64,000 nt of DNA, taken from Pusillimonas sp. TS35 (GTDB lineage Bacteria; Pseudomonadota; Gammaproteobacteria; Burkholderiales; Burkholderiaceae_B). The notes beneath the pieces were generated by a model. It was not told the origin of the DNA. It saw nothing but the letters and a program-made list of their open reading frames with translations, and ran no database searches. Every line of letters starts with the position of its first letter. Position 1 is the stretch's first letter. This document shows positions 1-11,971 of this stretch, one piece after another. The position numbers were made by a program, and so were the translations under genes. The stretch is taken from positions 124,001-188,000 of the forward strand of contig NZ_WWER01000005.1 in the NCBI RefSeq assembly GCF_009857885.1, in the 5' to 3' direction.

Positions 1-1152
1 CCAGTTTTCCTGGCCTTTGCGCTTATCGCCAGCGAACGCGCCACGCTGTTCGTGGCGCCCGGCAAGGTCAGCCCGGCCCTGGCAGAGGCGCTGGCCGCCG
101 ACGGCATTTCCCTCCAGCCCTACGAGGCAGCGGCCGGCGCGTTGGCCTGCCTGCCTGAGGGTGACACCCTGTTGGTGGATCCAGCCCGCATCACAGCCGG
201 AACGCTGGCCGCGGCGGCCTATGTCGGCAAGGCAGAAGCGCTCAACCCCTCGCAGCGTCTGAAGGCGCGCAAGAACGCGGCCGAAATCGCCAATGTGCGT
301 CGGGCCATGGAGCAGGACGGCGCCGCGCTGTGCGAGTTTTTTTCCTGGTTCGAGGCAGCACAGGGTGTCGAACGCATTAGTGAACTCACCATAGACGAAA
401 AGATCTGCGCCGCCCGCGCGCGCCAGCCAGGCTTTGTCACCACCAGTTTCGGCACTATTGCAGCCTTCAATGCCAATGGCGCCATGCCCCACTACCATGC
501 CACACCCGAGGCTCACGCGGTCATCGAAGGCGACGGCTTGCTGCTCATCGATTCAGGCGGGCAGTATCCGGGTGGCACCACAGACATCACCCGGGTTGTG
601 CCCGTGGGGCAGCCTAGCGCCGACCAACGGCGCGATTTCACCCTTGTGCTGCAAGGCATGATCGCGCTGTCGCAGGCGGTGTTCCCGCGCCGCATACAGG
701 CCTCGCTGCTCGACACGCTCGCGCGGGCACCCATCTGGCGCTCGGGTGCCGAATTCGGCCACGGCACTGGCCACGGTGTGGGTTATTTCCTCAATGTCCA
801 TGAGGGCCCGCAGTCTATTTCCTATCGCGCACGCCAGACACCGGACACGGTGATGGACCTGGGCATGATCACCTCCAACGAGCCGGGCCTGTATCGGCCC
901 GGGAAGTGGGGCATACGCATCGAGAACCTGGTGCTGGCGGTGCCGGCGCTGCACACCGAATTCGGCGAGTTCCTCCAGTTTGAAACCCTTACGCTATGTC
1001 CCATCGACACGCGCTGCATCGAATGCGCAATGCTGTCCGATAGCGAGCGTGCCTGGCTCAACAGTTATCACCAAGAGGTGCGTGCACGGCTTGCGCCGCT
1101 GGTGCAAGGTGCGGCGCTCAATTGGTTGCGGGTGCGCACCGAGCCGATCTGA
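1..1152 (+). CDS. Xaa-Pro aminopeptidase (M24B, long aminopeptidase P type), 5' truncated
   Basis: C-terminal 383 codons of a metallo-aminopeptidase that removes an N-terminal residue preceding proline; the reading frame is open from base 1, so the start lies outside the window. The M24 'pita-bread' metal site is visible: the Asp pair in LIDSGGQ and GGTTDITRV, the His in GHGTGHGVGYFLNVHEGP, and the Glu residues in SNEPGLY and GIRIENLV. The tail after the catalytic core (LCPIDTRCIE, then a helix ending LNWLRVRTEPI) matches the extra C-terminal domain of the roughly 600-residue eukaryote-like APP family and is absent from short E. coli PepP. It is cytosolic and lies 62 bp upstream of pyrG on the same strand. 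The family call is secure; exact substrate preference is not. Confidence 0.9.
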   Translation, partial: PVFLAFALIASERATLFVAPGKVSPALAEALAADGISLQPYEAAAGALACLPEGDTLLVDPARITAGTLAAAAYVGKAEALNPSQRLKARKNAAEIANVRRAMEQDGAALCEFFSWFEAAQGVERISELTIDEKICAARARQPGFVTTSFGTIAAFNANGAMPHYHATPEAHAVIEGDGLLLIDSGGQYPGGTTDITRVVPVGQPSADQRRDFTLVLQGMIALSQAVFPRRIQASLLDTLARAPIWRSGAEFGHGTGHGVGYFLNVHEGPQSISYRARQTPDTVMDLGMITSNEPGLYRPGKWGIRIENLVLAVPALHTEFGEFLQFETLTLCPIDTRCIECAMLSDSERAWLNSYHQEVRARLAPLVQGAALNWLRVRTEPI

Positions 1153-1164
1153 CGCCGCGCAAGC

Positions 1165-2870
<1,706 letters not shown>

Positions 2871-2916
2871 ACCAAGGCGGGCCGCGCTGCGGGCCCGGCC
2901 TGGCGCAGCATCCCAG

Positions 2917-2947
2917 AGGCCCGTAGTCCCGTAAGGGCTGCGGGCCT
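2917..2947 (+). terminator. Hairpin downstream of pyrG
   Basis: AGGCCCG and CGGGCCT form the ends of a 13-bp stem (two G-U wobbles) with a five-base loop, 47 bases after the pyrG stop. No T-run follows, so it may be a weak or factor-assisted terminator. The rest of the 2871-3144 gap shows no gene. Confidence 0.4.
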
Positions 2948-3097
2948 CCTCCCATGCGGCCACCCGCAGCCTCGCACGCTGGGGCGTTAAGGGGCGTGCC
3001 GCTCCCTCTATTTTTCTTCAGCTGTTGCGCCGAAACCGCAAGGCGTGCCTGTTATGCGGGCATCGGTTGCCAGCAGGCGGTGTGGCAGGCTAAACTT

Positions 3098-3109
3098 TTG
3101 ATCAATCAA
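3098..3109. promoter_or_regulatory. Candidate MarR operator upstream of the MFS gene
   Basis: Inverted repeat TTGAT-CA-ATCAA, 36 bases before the ATG chosen for the MFS gene. MarR-family dimers bind short AT-rich palindromes near the start of the genes they control, and a marR gene is the second gene of this operon. Position and shape fit autorepression; the assignment is an inference. Confidence 0.4.
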
Positions 3110-3144
3110 TTATTGTGCTACCAAGCATTTTGAAAGTGGCTTCC

Positions 3145-4728
3145 ATGTCTACGCCGCAACACTCCGACGCCGGCCGCGTCCTTACGGTCAGCCAATCATT
3201 GCGTGCGATGCTGGGGCTGTGCTTCGTTATCATGATGGTGGCGATCGACCAGACCGTCGTCGGTACGGCGCTGCCAACGGTGGTTGCGGATCTTAACGGG
3301 TTCAAGTATTACGCCTGGGTGGCGACGGCCTATCTGCTGACTTCCGTCATCACTGTCCCCATCTTCGGCCGGCTGGGTGATTTATACGGGCGCAAGCCCT
3401 TCGTGGTGGCGTCGGTGGTGGTGTTTCTTTCCGCGTCCATATTCTGCGGCTTGTCCGACTCCATGATTCAGCTGGTCATTGCGCGTGCGCTGCAAGGCGT
3501 GGGCGGCGGCATGCTGGTGGGCACCGCCTTCGCCTCGGTGCCTGACCTCTTTCCCGATACACAGGTGCGGCTACGCTGGCAGATGCTGCTGTCATCCGCC
3601 TTTGGGGTAGCCAACGGCGTAGGGCCGACTCTGGGCGGCATTCTCACCGAACAGCTTGGCTGGCGCGCGGTGTTTTTCATGAATGTGCCCCTGGGCCTGA
3701 TCGCGTTGTTTTTCCTGCTGCGCTACATGCCCCATATCCGCCAGATCCGTGGCGCGCAGGTGCGCATGGACTGGCTGGGCGCCGTCCTGGTCGCCCTGGG
3801 CCTGGCGTCTTTGCAGGCATTCGTGCAGTTGGTTTCTTCCCAAGGCGCTTCTCCGCTCATCTTCGCGCTGGTTGCCGCCATTGTTCTTGCGTTTGGCCTG
3901 CTGTACTACCGCGAACGTCATTGCGCGCATCCCCTGCTGCCGCCGGAAATGTTCCGCAATAAAAGCCTGGCTGCACTGTTTGGTCTGTCGCTGTTCCTGG
4001 GCTTCATCATGTTTGCGCTGCTGTTTTATATTCCGCTGCTGCTACAGGGCGGGTTCGGCATGTCGCCGCAAGAGGTCGGCCTGCTTATCACACCCATGGT
4101 GGTGTGCATCACGCTGGGGAGCATTGTCAATTCCCGCATTGTGCTCAGGCTGTCGCGCCCCAACAATATGCTTTACGCGGGCTTCGGCCTTATGCTGGCG
4201 GCCAGCGTGGGTATTGTGTTCATGGATCGCGAGACCCCAAAGGCGCTGGTGCTGGCCTATATGATGATGGCTGGCCTGGGTTTGGGCTTCGTGCTACCCA
4301 ATCTCACCGTCTTCGCCCAGGAAACCGCCGGGCGCTCGCTGCTGGGCATTTCCACCGCCATGCTGCAATCGGTGCGCATGATAGGCGGCATGATAGGTAC
4401 TGCAGTGGTGGGCACCCTGGTTGGGCATTATTATGTGGCCGGGGTGCGCGCCGCGGTGCCCGAGGGGCAGGGTTGGGGCGCAATGCTGGAAGACCCTCAG
4501 GTGCTCGTCAACCACGCGGTGCAGAGCGATTTCGTGGCGCAGTTGCAGCGTATGGGCCTTTACGGCGAGGCATATATCGAGCAAGCGCGCACGGCGCTGG
4601 TCGCGGCTGTGCATCTCGGGCTGGTTGCCGTGTTGCTGACCGCGTTCATCGGGCTGATGTGGGTATACCGCCTGCCGCTGGTGCGGCTGTCGCGTGGCGG
4701 TCGCGAACAAAAGGATGCGCAATCATGA
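3145..4728 (+). CDS. MFS drug efflux transporter, DHA2 (EmrB/QacA) type
   Basis: Inner-membrane proton antiporter predicted to export toxic or drug-like compounds. The 527-residue sequence is almost wholly hydrophobic segments, consistent with the 14 helices of the DHA2 family. Helix 1 carries DQTVVGTALPTVVADL, and the loop after helix 2 carries GRLGDLYGRKP, the family's motif A. I chose ATG 3145 rather than the in-frame GTG at 3115, because the extra ten residues look non-conserved and GAAAG lies just upstream of the ATG. The stop overlaps the marR ATG by four bases (ATGA), so the two are co-translated. No HlyD/EmrA-type periplasmic partner is adjacent, so it may act alone. The substrate cannot be read from the sequence. 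Confidence 0.88.
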   Translation: MSTPQHSDAGRVLTVSQSLRAMLGLCFVIMMVAIDQTVVGTALPTVVADLNGFKYYAWVATAYLLTSVITVPIFGRLGDLYGRKPFVVASVVVFLSASIFCGLSDSMIQLVIARALQGVGGGMLVGTAFASVPDLFPDTQVRLRWQMLLSSAFGVANGVGPTLGGILTEQLGWRAVFFMNVPLGLIALFFLLRYMPHIRQIRGAQVRMDWLGAVLVALGLASLQAFVQLVSSQGASPLIFALVAAIVLAFGLLYYRERHCAHPLLPPEMFRNKSLAALFGLSLFLGFIMFALLFYIPLLLQGGFGMSPQEVGLLITPMVVCITLGSIVNSRIVLRLSRPNNMLYAGFGLMLAASVGIVFMDRETPKALVLAYMMMAGLGLGFVLPNLTVFAQETAGRSLLGISTAMLQSVRMIGGMIGTAVVGTLVGHYYVAGVRAAVPEGQGWGAMLEDPQVLVNHAVQSDFVAQLQRMGLYGEAYIEQARTALVAAVHLGLVAVLLTAFIGLMWVYRLPLVRLSRGGREQKDAQS

Positions 4729-5156
4729 GCGAGTCGCTGCAACTTCAGACGGTGCAGCAGTTGGGGCGCACCTACCGCGCCATGATGACCGCCTTCGAGG
4801 CGGGCATCGGCATGTCTATGCCGCGCTGGCGGATTCTGCTGGCGCTTTACCAGCATGGCGGCATGTCACAGAAAGCGCTCGCTGTCCGCTTGTCCATGGA
4901 TCCCGCTTCCTTGACCCGCCAGATCAAAGCCATTGAGGCCGAAGCGTGGGTGGCGCGTCACAGCGATCCGGCCGACAACCGCCTTACCAATGTCGAGTTG
5001 ACCGACTCCGGTCGCAATCTCATCCAAGGCATGCTGCCGCGCCGCAATGCGTTCGTGGACACAATGTTCGGCGATCTGCCGCCAGAAAGAATGGCACTGC
5101 TCAGAACCTTGCTGCACGAGGTCGAGGAGCGCCTGGACCGGCAGCGACGCGCCTGA
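4725..5156 (+). CDS. MarR family transcriptional regulator
   Basis: Predicted dimeric winged-helix repressor of 143 residues. The helix-turn-helix is seen around residues 40-75 (GMSQKALAVRLSMDPASLTR as recognition region), followed by the wing WVARHSDPADNRLTNVELTD, the classic MarR Asp-Arg signature. N- and C-terminal helices would form the dimer interface. Its ATG overlaps the stop of the upstream MFS gene, the arrangement of efflux pump-MarR pairs in which the ligand is often the pump substrate. A TTGAT/ATCAA palindrome in front of the pump gene is a plausible operator. The family is clear; ligand and regulon are unknown. Confidence 0.92.
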   Translation: MSESLQLQTVQQLGRTYRAMMTAFEAGIGMSMPRWRILLALYQHGGMSQKALAVRLSMDPASLTRQIKAIEAEAWVARHSDPADNRLTNVELTDSGRNLIQGMLPRRNAFVDTMFGDLPPERMALLRTLLHEVEERLDRQRRA

Positions 5157-5198
5157 GCCGTAGCGGGCCGCCGTCGGCGGGCAGTCTGCCGGTTACCG

Positions 5199-5218
5199 GC
5201 TGCAAGCATGCTTGCAGC
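5199..5218. repeat. 20-bp perfect palindrome between marR and eno
   Basis: GCTGCAAGCA followed directly by its exact reverse complement, 43 bases after the marR stop. There is no spacer, so a folded RNA would need to open the centre as a loop. No T-run follows. It could be a terminator stem for the MFS-marR unit or a protein-binding site. Confidence 0.5.
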
Positions 5219-5289
5219 ATGCCGCCTAAAATGTCTATTCTTCTAAATTGCTTATTTGGCAATGGTTCGCGCGTGGTCGCGGGCGCAGG

Positions 5290-5295
5290 TACAAT
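5290..5295 (+). promoter_or_regulatory. Candidate -10 box of eno
   Basis: TACAAT 110 bases before the eno ATG; only a poor -35 (TTCGCG, 5266-5271) precedes it. The leader then contains a small hairpin (arms GCACCGG 5340-5346 and CCGGTGC 5351-5357). Confidence 0.3.
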
Positions 5296-5395
5296 CGGGC
5301 ATTCGCGCGCGTGGTGGCCAGGGGTCGCCGCAGCCCGCGGCACCGGGCAGCCGGTGCGCCGACGCCACCATTTCTCCATTATTCAGGCAGGATAG

Positions 5396-6691
<1,296 letters not shown>

Positions 6692-6693
6692 AC

Positions 6694-6728
6694 GCAAAAC
6701 GGCCCGGCCGCTCGCCGGGCCGTTTTGC
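6694..6728 (+). terminator. Rho-independent terminator of eno
   Basis: Perfect 14-bp stem (GCAAAACGGCCCGG and its complement) with a seven-base loop, starting three bases after the eno stop. The distal arm ends in CGTTTTGC, giving a short T-run, and the mirrored A-run means it could also work in reverse. Confidence 0.85.
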
Positions 6729-6804
6729 ACGCGCCGTCCGTATCTCGCACATACGCCGCTTACAAGCCGTTCATGCCGACAACACGCCGACCATACGCCG
6801 ACCG

Positions 6805-7131
6805 ATGCGCCTGCTCCTGATCGTCCTGGTATTGCTCACAGCCATCATCCAGTACCCTTTGTGGTGGGGAAAGGGCGGCTGGCTGCGTGTACATGAGCTC
6901 GAAGGCGTGGTGGCCGCCCAGGAAGAAACCAATGCCGCGCTGCTCGCGCGCAACAACGCACTGCAGGCCGAGGTGCAGGATCTAAAGTCCGGTACGGCGG
7001 CGGTCGAGGAACGCGCGCGCGCTGAACTGGGTATGCTCAAAGAGGGTGAGATCTACGTTCAGATTCTTCCTCCCGGTAAAAGTTTGCCCCATGTCAAACC
7101 TCCTGAGCTTCGGGCCAAGCGTGGTAATTGA
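6805..7131 (+). CDS. ftsB: Cell division protein FtsB
   Basis: Small bitopic divisome protein that joins FtsL and FtsQ and helps activate septal peptidoglycan synthesis. The 108 residues show the expected plan: a short cytosolic start, one membrane helix (about 2-19, LLLIVLVLLTAIIQYPLWW), then a periplasmic coiled coil (about 28-65) and the conserved patch ERARAELGMLKEGEIYVQIL typical of FtsB/DivIC. The location after eno is the classic proteobacterial position, although a strong terminator separates them, so ftsB probably needs its own promoter in the 74-bp gap. ispD, often next in gammaproteobacteria, is here beside mfd instead. Confidence 0.93.
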   Translation: MRLLLIVLVLLTAIIQYPLWWGKGGWLRVHELEGVVAAQEETNAALLARNNALQAEVQDLKSGTAAVEERARAELGMLKEGEIYVQILPPGKSLPHVKPPELRAKRGN

Positions 7132-7167
7132 AGGGCAGGGTTATTCAGCAGAATGACGCTCTCAAAA

Positions 7168-7176
7168 TGCTACAAT
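7168..7176 (+). promoter_or_regulatory. Extended -10 promoter of the nuo operon
   Basis: TGCTACAAT (TGn plus TACAAT) lies 35 bases before the nuoA ATG; no clear -35 is visible, as is usual for extended -10 promoters. Confidence 0.45.
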
Positions 7177-7210
7177 CCAAAGGTTTACTCATTGTGATTG
7201 GATGCTTTGC

Positions 7211-7570
7211 ATGAACCTGCAACAGTACTTCCCCGTTCTGCTGTTTATTCTCGTTGCCACGGTCATTGGCTTTGCGCTGCTTGGTGCCGGCCGTCTGCTT
7301 GGCCCGCACCGCCCGTACGACGAAAAACTCTCGCAGTACGAGTGCGGCTTCGAGGCATTCGGCGATTCGCGCATGAAGTTCGATGTGCGCTACTACCTGG
7401 TCGCCATCCTGTTCATCATGTTCGATCTGGAAATCGCCTTTCTGTTCCCGTGGGCCATTGCCAACGGTACGCTCGGTCTCGTCGGTTTCTGGACGGTTAT
7501 CGTATTTCTCGCCATTCTCACCGTAGGGTTCATCTACGAGTGGAAAAAGGGCGCGCTCGACTGGGAGTAA
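7211..7570 (+). CDS. nuoA: NADH-quinone oxidoreductase subunit A
   Basis: Small membrane subunit of respiratory complex I, located where the hydrophilic and membrane arms meet. The 119 residues contain three hydrophobic helices and the conserved loop [19 protein letters not shown], followed by [20 protein letters not shown] chose ATG 7211 (MNLQQYFPV) over ATG 7202, because homologues start at this motif and it gives the usual length. It opens a 14-gene operon. A 107-bp gap with two hairpins separates it from nuoB, unusually wide for this otherwise tightly packed operon. Confidence 0.96.
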   Translation: MNLQQYFPVLLFILVATVIGFALLGAGRLLGPHRPYDEKLSQYECGFEAFGDSRMKFDVRYYLVAILFIMFDLEIAFLFPWAIANGTLGLVGFWTVIVFLAILTVGFIYEWKKGALDWE

Positions 7571-7576
7571 GTGCAA

Positions 7577-7650
7577 ACAAAGGCGGCTTGGCCGCCTTTG
7601 CTTCGATACTCCCGTCACTGGCCCGGGCTGCCCGCGCACAAGACGCGGGC
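7577..7650 (+). promoter_or_regulatory. Two tandem hairpins in the nuoA-nuoB gap
   Basis: The first has arms CAAAGGCGGC (7578-7587) and GCCGCCTTTG (7591-7600), a perfect 10-bp stem starting eight bases after the nuoA stop. The second has arms GCCCGCG (7630-7636) and CGCGGGC (7644-7650). Neither is followed by a long T-run. They could set RNA stability or partial termination between nuoA and the rest of the operon. Confidence 0.5.
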
Positions 7651-7677
7651 CGGGCTTTGGCTTATACAGGCAAAATT

Positions 7678-8154
7678 ATGGCTATCGACGGCATTATGAA
7701 AGAAGGTTTTATAACCACCAGTGCGGACAAGTTCCTGAACTGGGCCAAGACGGGCTCGCTGTGGCCCATGACGTTTGGCCTGGCATGCTGCGCAGTCGAA
7801 ATGATGCATGCCGGCGCTGCGCGCTACGACCTCGACCAGTTCGGTATCATCTTTCGCCCCAGCCCCCGCCAGTCCGACCTCATGATCGTGGCGGGCACGC
7901 TGTGCAACAAGATGGCGCCCGCCTTGCGCAAGGTGTACGACCAAATGGCCGAGCCTCGCTGGGTGGTATCCATGGGCTCCTGTGCCAACGGTGGTGGTTA
8001 CTACCATTACTCGTATTCGGTCGTGCGCGGTTGTGACCGCATCGTGCCGGTCGACGTCTACGTCCCAGGCTGTCCACCCACTGCCGAGGCGCTGGTATAT
8101 GGCTTGTTGCAGATGCAGGCCAAGATCCGCCTCACCAATACCATCGCGCGCTAG
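7678..8154 (+). CDS. nuoB: NADH-quinone oxidoreductase subunit B
   Basis: Hydrophilic connecting subunit of complex I that holds iron-sulfur cluster N2, the last electron carrier before quinone. The 158-residue protein has the cluster ligands in [10 protein letters not shown] (tandem Cys), [11 protein letters not shown] and [11 protein letters not shown]. The start ATG 7678 ([10 protein letters not shown]) gives the family length, and extended in-frame sequence upstream belongs to the hairpin-rich gap. The N-terminal segment [20 protein letters not shown] is the amphipathic quinone-site region. It lies 37 bp before nuoC. Confidence 0.97.
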   Translation: MAIDGIMKEGFITTSADKFLNWAKTGSLWPMTFGLACCAVEMMHAGAARYDLDQFGIIFRPSPRQSDLMIVAGTLCNKMAPALRKVYDQMAEPRWVVSMGSCANGGGYYHYSYSVVRGCDRIVPVDVYVPGCPPTAEALVYGLLQMQAKIRLTNTIAR

Positions 8155-8191
8155 GCCCCGCGGTCTGCCCATTTTTTACGCTGATCACACT

Positions 8192-8803
8192 ATGACCCGG
8201 CTCGAAACGCTAGAACACAACCTGAAGGCGGTCTTCGGCGAAACTATTTCGCTCAAGAACGCGCTCAATGAACTTACGCTCGAGGTGCCCGCCGAGAACT
8301 GGGTCGATGCCTGCACCGTCCTTCGCGACAACGAAACCCTGGGTTTCGAGATGTGCATCGACCTGTGCGGCATCGATTATTCCGGCTGGGGCGCACCCAC
8401 GCTGGTGGCCGATCCCGGCCTGTATCCGCAACGCTTTGCGGTGGTGCTGCATCTGTTGTCAGTGCGTCACAACTGGCGCCTGCGGGTGCGGGCTTTTGTG
8501 GCTAACGACGAGTTTCCCGTCATTGCCTCGCTCGTCGGCGTGTGGCCGGCGGTCAACTGGTACGAGCGCGAAGCCTTCGATCTGTACGGCATCGTCTTCG
8601 AAGGTCACCCCGACTTGCGCCGTATTCTCACCGACTACGGTTTCATCGGGCATCCGTTCCGCAAGGATTTCCCTCTTTCCGGCAACGTCGAGATGCGTTA
8701 CGACACCGAGCAGCAGCGGGTGATTTACCAGCCCGTCACGATCGAGCCGCGGCTCATCACCCCCCGCGTGGTCCGCGAAGAAGGTTACGGAGCAGGGCGC
8801 TAG
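8192..8803 (+). CDS. nuoC: NADH-quinone oxidoreductase subunit C
   Basis: Peripheral-arm subunit of complex I (30-kDa family), structural and without redox centres. The 203-residue sequence includes the family signature [19 protein letters not shown] followed by [20 protein letters not shown]. nuoC and nuoD are separate genes here, not the fused NuoCD of enterobacteria; only four bases separate them. The start ATG 8192 follows the nuoB stop by 37 bases. Confidence 0.96.
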   Translation: MTRLETLEHNLKAVFGETISLKNALNELTLEVPAENWVDACTVLRDNETLGFEMCIDLCGIDYSGWGAPTLVADPGLYPQRFAVVLHLLSVRHNWRLRVRAFVANDEFPVIASLVGVWPAVNWYEREAFDLYGIVFEGHPDLRRILTDYGFIGHPFRKDFPLSGNVEMRYDTEQQRVIYQPVTIEPRLITPRVVREEGYGAGR

Positions 8804-8807
8804 AAAC

Positions 8808-10064
8808 ATGGCTGAAATTCAGAACTACACACTTAACTTCGGGCCTCAGCACCCGGCGGCGCACGGCGTGCTGCGTCTGGTACTCGAACTAGACGGCGAG
8901 GTCATCCAACGGGCTGATCCGCACATAGGTCTGCTGCACCGCGCCACCGAAAAGCTGGCCGAGCACAAGACATTTCTGCAGGCGCTGCCCTACATGGACC
9001 GCCTCGACTACGTGTCGATGATGTGCAACGAGCATGCCTACTGCATGGCAGTCGAACGGCTGCTGGGCATCCAGGTGCCGCTGCGCGCACAGTACATCCG
9101 CGTGATGTTCGACGAAATCACCCGCATCCTGAATCACCTGATGTCTCTGGGCTCGCACGCGCTGGACGTCGGCGCAATGGCGGTGTTTCTGTATGCTTTC
9201 CGCGAACGCGAAGACCTCATGGACTGCTACGAGGCGGTGTCCGGTGCGCGTATGCACGCGGCCTACTATCGTCCCGGCGGCGTCTACCGCGATCTGCCCG
9301 ACGCCATGCCGCAGTATGGCCAGACCAGCAAGTATCGCGGCGAGAAAGAACTCAAAGCCATGAACGAAGCTCGTTCAGGCTCGCTGCTTGATTTCATCGA
9401 AGACTTCACCAATCGCTTTCCCACCTGCGTCGACGAGTACGAAATTCTGCTCACCGATAACCGCATCTGGAAGCAGCGTCTGGTCGACGTCGGCGTGGTC
9501 AGCCCAGAACGTGCGAAAGCGCTGGGCTTCACGGGCCCTATGCTGCGTGGTTCCGGCATCGAATGGGATTTGCGCCGCAATCAGCCCTACGAGGTCTACG
9601 ACCGGCTCGATTTCGACATACCGGTAGGCGTCAATGGCGACTGCTACGACCGCTATTTGGTGCGCATCGCCGAGATGCGCGAAAGCAATCGCATCATTCG
9701 CCAGTGCGTGGAGTGGCTGCGCAACAATCCTGGCCCGGTCATTGTCGACAACCATAAGGTTGCGCCGCCGTCGCGCGAGCGCATGAAAACCGGCATGGAA
9801 GACTTGATCCACCACTTCAAGCTGTTCACCGAGGGCATGCACGTGCCGGCAGGCGAAGCCTATGCCGCGGTCGAGCACCCCAAGGGCGAGTTCGGCATCT
9901 ACATGGTGTCCGACGGCGCCAACAAGCCCTATCGGATGAAAATCCGCGCGCCGGGCTTCGCGCACTTGCAGTCGCTCGATGAAATGACGCGCGGGCACAT
10001 GATTGCCGACGCCGTCACCATCATTGGTACGCAAGACATTGTGTTTGGCGAGATCGACCGCTGA
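8808..10064 (+). CDS. nuoD: NADH-quinone oxidoreductase subunit D
   Basis: The 49-kDa subunit of complex I that forms the quinone-binding cavity with NuoB, evolutionarily related to the large subunit of NiFe hydrogenases. The 418 residues begin with the conserved [20 protein letters not shown] and include [12 protein letters not shown] and [11 protein letters not shown]; the C-terminus ends [12 protein letters not shown] as in the family. Length is typical. It is four bases after nuoC and 33 before nuoE. Confidence 0.97.
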   Translation: MAEIQNYTLNFGPQHPAAHGVLRLVLELDGEVIQRADPHIGLLHRATEKLAEHKTFLQALPYMDRLDYVSMMCNEHAYCMAVERLLGIQVPLRAQYIRVMFDEITRILNHLMSLGSHALDVGAMAVFLYAFREREDLMDCYEAVSGARMHAAYYRPGGVYRDLPDAMPQYGQTSKYRGEKELKAMNEARSGSLLDFIEDFTNRFPTCVDEYEILLTDNRIWKQRLVDVGVVSPERAKALGFTGPMLRGSGIEWDLRRNQPYEVYDRLDFDIPVGVNGDCYDRYLVRIAEMRESNRIIRQCVEWLRNNPGPVIVDNHKVAPPSRERMKTGMEDLIHHFKLFTEGMHVPAGEAYAAVEHPKGEFGIYMVSDGANKPYRMKIRAPGFAHLQSLDEMTRGHMIADAVTIIGTQDIVFGEIDR

Positions 10065-10097
10065 CGGCCGCGCCAACGTTAATACCGGATTCAAACT

Positions 10098-10592
10098 ATG
10101 CTGCTTTCCGAACAAGCCTACCAGAGAATCGACCAGGAGCTCACCAAGTTCCCGGCGGATCAGAAGCGTTCGGCCATCATGGCCGCGCTGGCGATCGCAC
10201 AGGACGAAAAAGGCTGGGTATCGACTGACGTTATCCAGGATATCGCCCAGTACCTCGGCGTTCCACCCATCGCGGTGCAAGAGGTCGCTACGTTCTACAA
10301 CATGTTCGATACGCACCCAGTGGGGCGCTACAAGATCACTGTGTGCACCAATCTGCCCTGTGCCTTGCGCGATGGGGTCAAGACGGCCGACTACCTGAAG
10401 AAAAAACTGGGTATCGACTTTCACGAAACCACGCCGGATGGCATGTTCACCCTGCTCGAGGGCGAGTGCATGGGCGCCTGCGGCGACGCGCCGGTGGTCC
10501 TCATGAACAACAAGCACATGTGTGTGCGTATGTCGTCCGAGCGCATCGACGCAATGATTCACGAACTCAAACAGCACGGAGAGTCGGTATGA
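10098..10592 (+). CDS. nuoE: NADH-quinone oxidoreductase subunit E
   Basis: 24-kDa thioredoxin-fold subunit of the NADH-dehydrogenase module of complex I, carrying the 2Fe-2S cluster N1a. The four Cys ligands are visible as two pairs: [12 protein letters not shown] (C-x4-C) and [11 protein letters not shown] (C-x3-C). The 164-residue length is typical. The N-terminal helical part includes [16 protein letters not shown]. The stop overlaps the nuoF ATG by four bases (ATGA). Confidence 0.96.
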   Translation: MLLSEQAYQRIDQELTKFPADQKRSAIMAALAIAQDEKGWVSTDVIQDIAQYLGVPPIAVQEVATFYNMFDTHPVGRYKITVCTNLPCALRDGVKTADYLKKKLGIDFHETTPDGMFTLLEGECMGACGDAPVVLMNNKHMCVRMSSERIDAMIHELKQHGESV

Positions 10593-11956
10593 GCGCGGCG
10601 GCAGTCCTGCAGAAATTTTCGGAAGGGTTGGCCCCGAATCCGGGCGGCGAGCTTTCCCGCAGCATGGTCTTCCACGACCGCCATATCGCTCCGCAGATCA
10701 TGGCGGGCCTGGACGGCGACAACTGGCGTCTCGAAGACTACGTCAAGCGTGGTGGCTACGAGGCCCTGCGCAAGATCCTCACCACCGGCATGACGCCTGA
10801 TGACGTGATTGCCGAAGTCAAGGCATCCAGCCTGCGCGGCCGCGGTGGCGCGGGTTTCCCCACAGGTCTGAAGTGGAGCTTCATGCCGCGCACCTTGCCC
10901 GGCCAAAAATACCTGGTCTGCAATTCCGACGAAGGCGAGCCCGGTACGTTCAAAGATCGTGACATCCTGCGCTTCAACCCTCATATCGTGATCGAGGGCA
11001 TGGCCATCGCCGCGTATGCGATGGGCATCAGCGTGGGTTACAACTACATCCACGGCGAAATCTTCGAAATCTATGAGCGTTTCGAGGAAGCGCTGGAAGA
11101 GGCGCGCAAGGCGGGCTTCCTGGGCGACAACATCCTGGGTTCCCAGTTCAGCTTCCAGCTGCACGCTTTCCATGGCTACGGTGCATACATCTGCGGCGAA
11201 GAAACCGCCTTGCTCGAATCGCTCGAAGGCAAGAAAGGCCAGCCGCGCTTCAAGCCGCCGTTTCCGGCCAGCTTCGGTCTGTACGGCAAGCCCACCACCA
11301 TCAACAACACCGAAACCTTCGCGGCGGTGCCCTGGATCTTCCGCAACAGCGCCAAAGAGTACCTCGAGATCGGCGTACCCAATGCAGGTGGCACCAAGCT
11401 GTTTTCGGTCTCGGGCGATGTAGAGCTGCCTGGCAATTACGAAGTCCCGCTGGGCACGCCGTTCAGCGAGCTGCTCAAGCTGGCTGGTGGCATGCGTGGC
11501 GGCCGCAAGCTCAAGGCGGTGATTCCCGGTGGCTCCAGCGCGCCGGTGCTGCCCGCCGACATCATGATGCAGACCAACATGGACTACGACTCCATCGCCA
11601 AGGCGGGGTCAATGCTCGGCTCGGGCGCGGTTATCGTCATGGACGAGACCCGCTGCATGGTCAAGTCGCTGATGCGTCTGTCGTACTTCTACTTCGAAGA
11701 AAGCTGCGGCCAGTGCACGCCTTGCCGCGAAGGCACCGGCTGGCTCTATCGCATGGTGCACCGTATCGAACACGGTGAAGGCCGCCCCGAAGACATGGAA
11801 GTGCTCGACTCTGTGGCACAAAACATCATGGGGCGCACCATCTGTGCCCTGGGCGACGCGGCAGCCATGCCCGTGCGCAGCTTCATCAAGCATTTCCGCG
11901 ACGAGTTCGCGCACCACATCCAGCATAAAAGCTGTGTGGTACCCAAATATTTGTAG
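10589..11956 (+). CDS. nuoF: NADH-quinone oxidoreductase subunit F
   Basis: 51-kDa subunit of complex I that binds NADH and FMN and carries cluster N3; electrons enter here. The 455-residue protein contains the glycine-rich nucleotide/FMN motif [17 protein letters not shown], followed by [16 protein letters not shown], and near the C-terminus the N3 ligands [15 protein letters not shown] plus the later Cys in [10 protein letters not shown] chose ATG 10589 ([13 protein letters not shown]), which overlaps the nuoE stop, the usual coupled arrangement. Confidence 0.97.
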   Translation: MSAAAVLQKFSEGLAPNPGGELSRSMVFHDRHIAPQIMAGLDGDNWRLEDYVKRGGYEALRKILTTGMTPDDVIAEVKASSLRGRGGAGFPTGLKWSFMPRTLPGQKYLVCNSDEGEPGTFKDRDILRFNPHIVIEGMAIAAYAMGISVGYNYIHGEIFEIYERFEEALEEARKAGFLGDNILGSQFSFQLHAFHGYGAYICGEETALLESLEGKKGQPRFKPPFPASFGLYGKPTTINNTETFAAVPWIFRNSAKEYLEIGVPNAGGTKLFSVSGDVELPGNYEVPLGTPFSELLKLAGGMRGGRKLKAVIPGGSSAPVLPADIMMQTNMDYDSIAKAGSMLGSGAVIVMDETRCMVKSLMRLSYFYFEESCGQCTPCREGTGWLYRMVHRIEHGEGRPEDMEVLDSVAQNIMGRTICALGDAAAMPVRSFIKHFRDEFAHHIQHKSCVVPKYL

Positions 11957-11971
11957 GCTCAGGATATTCCA

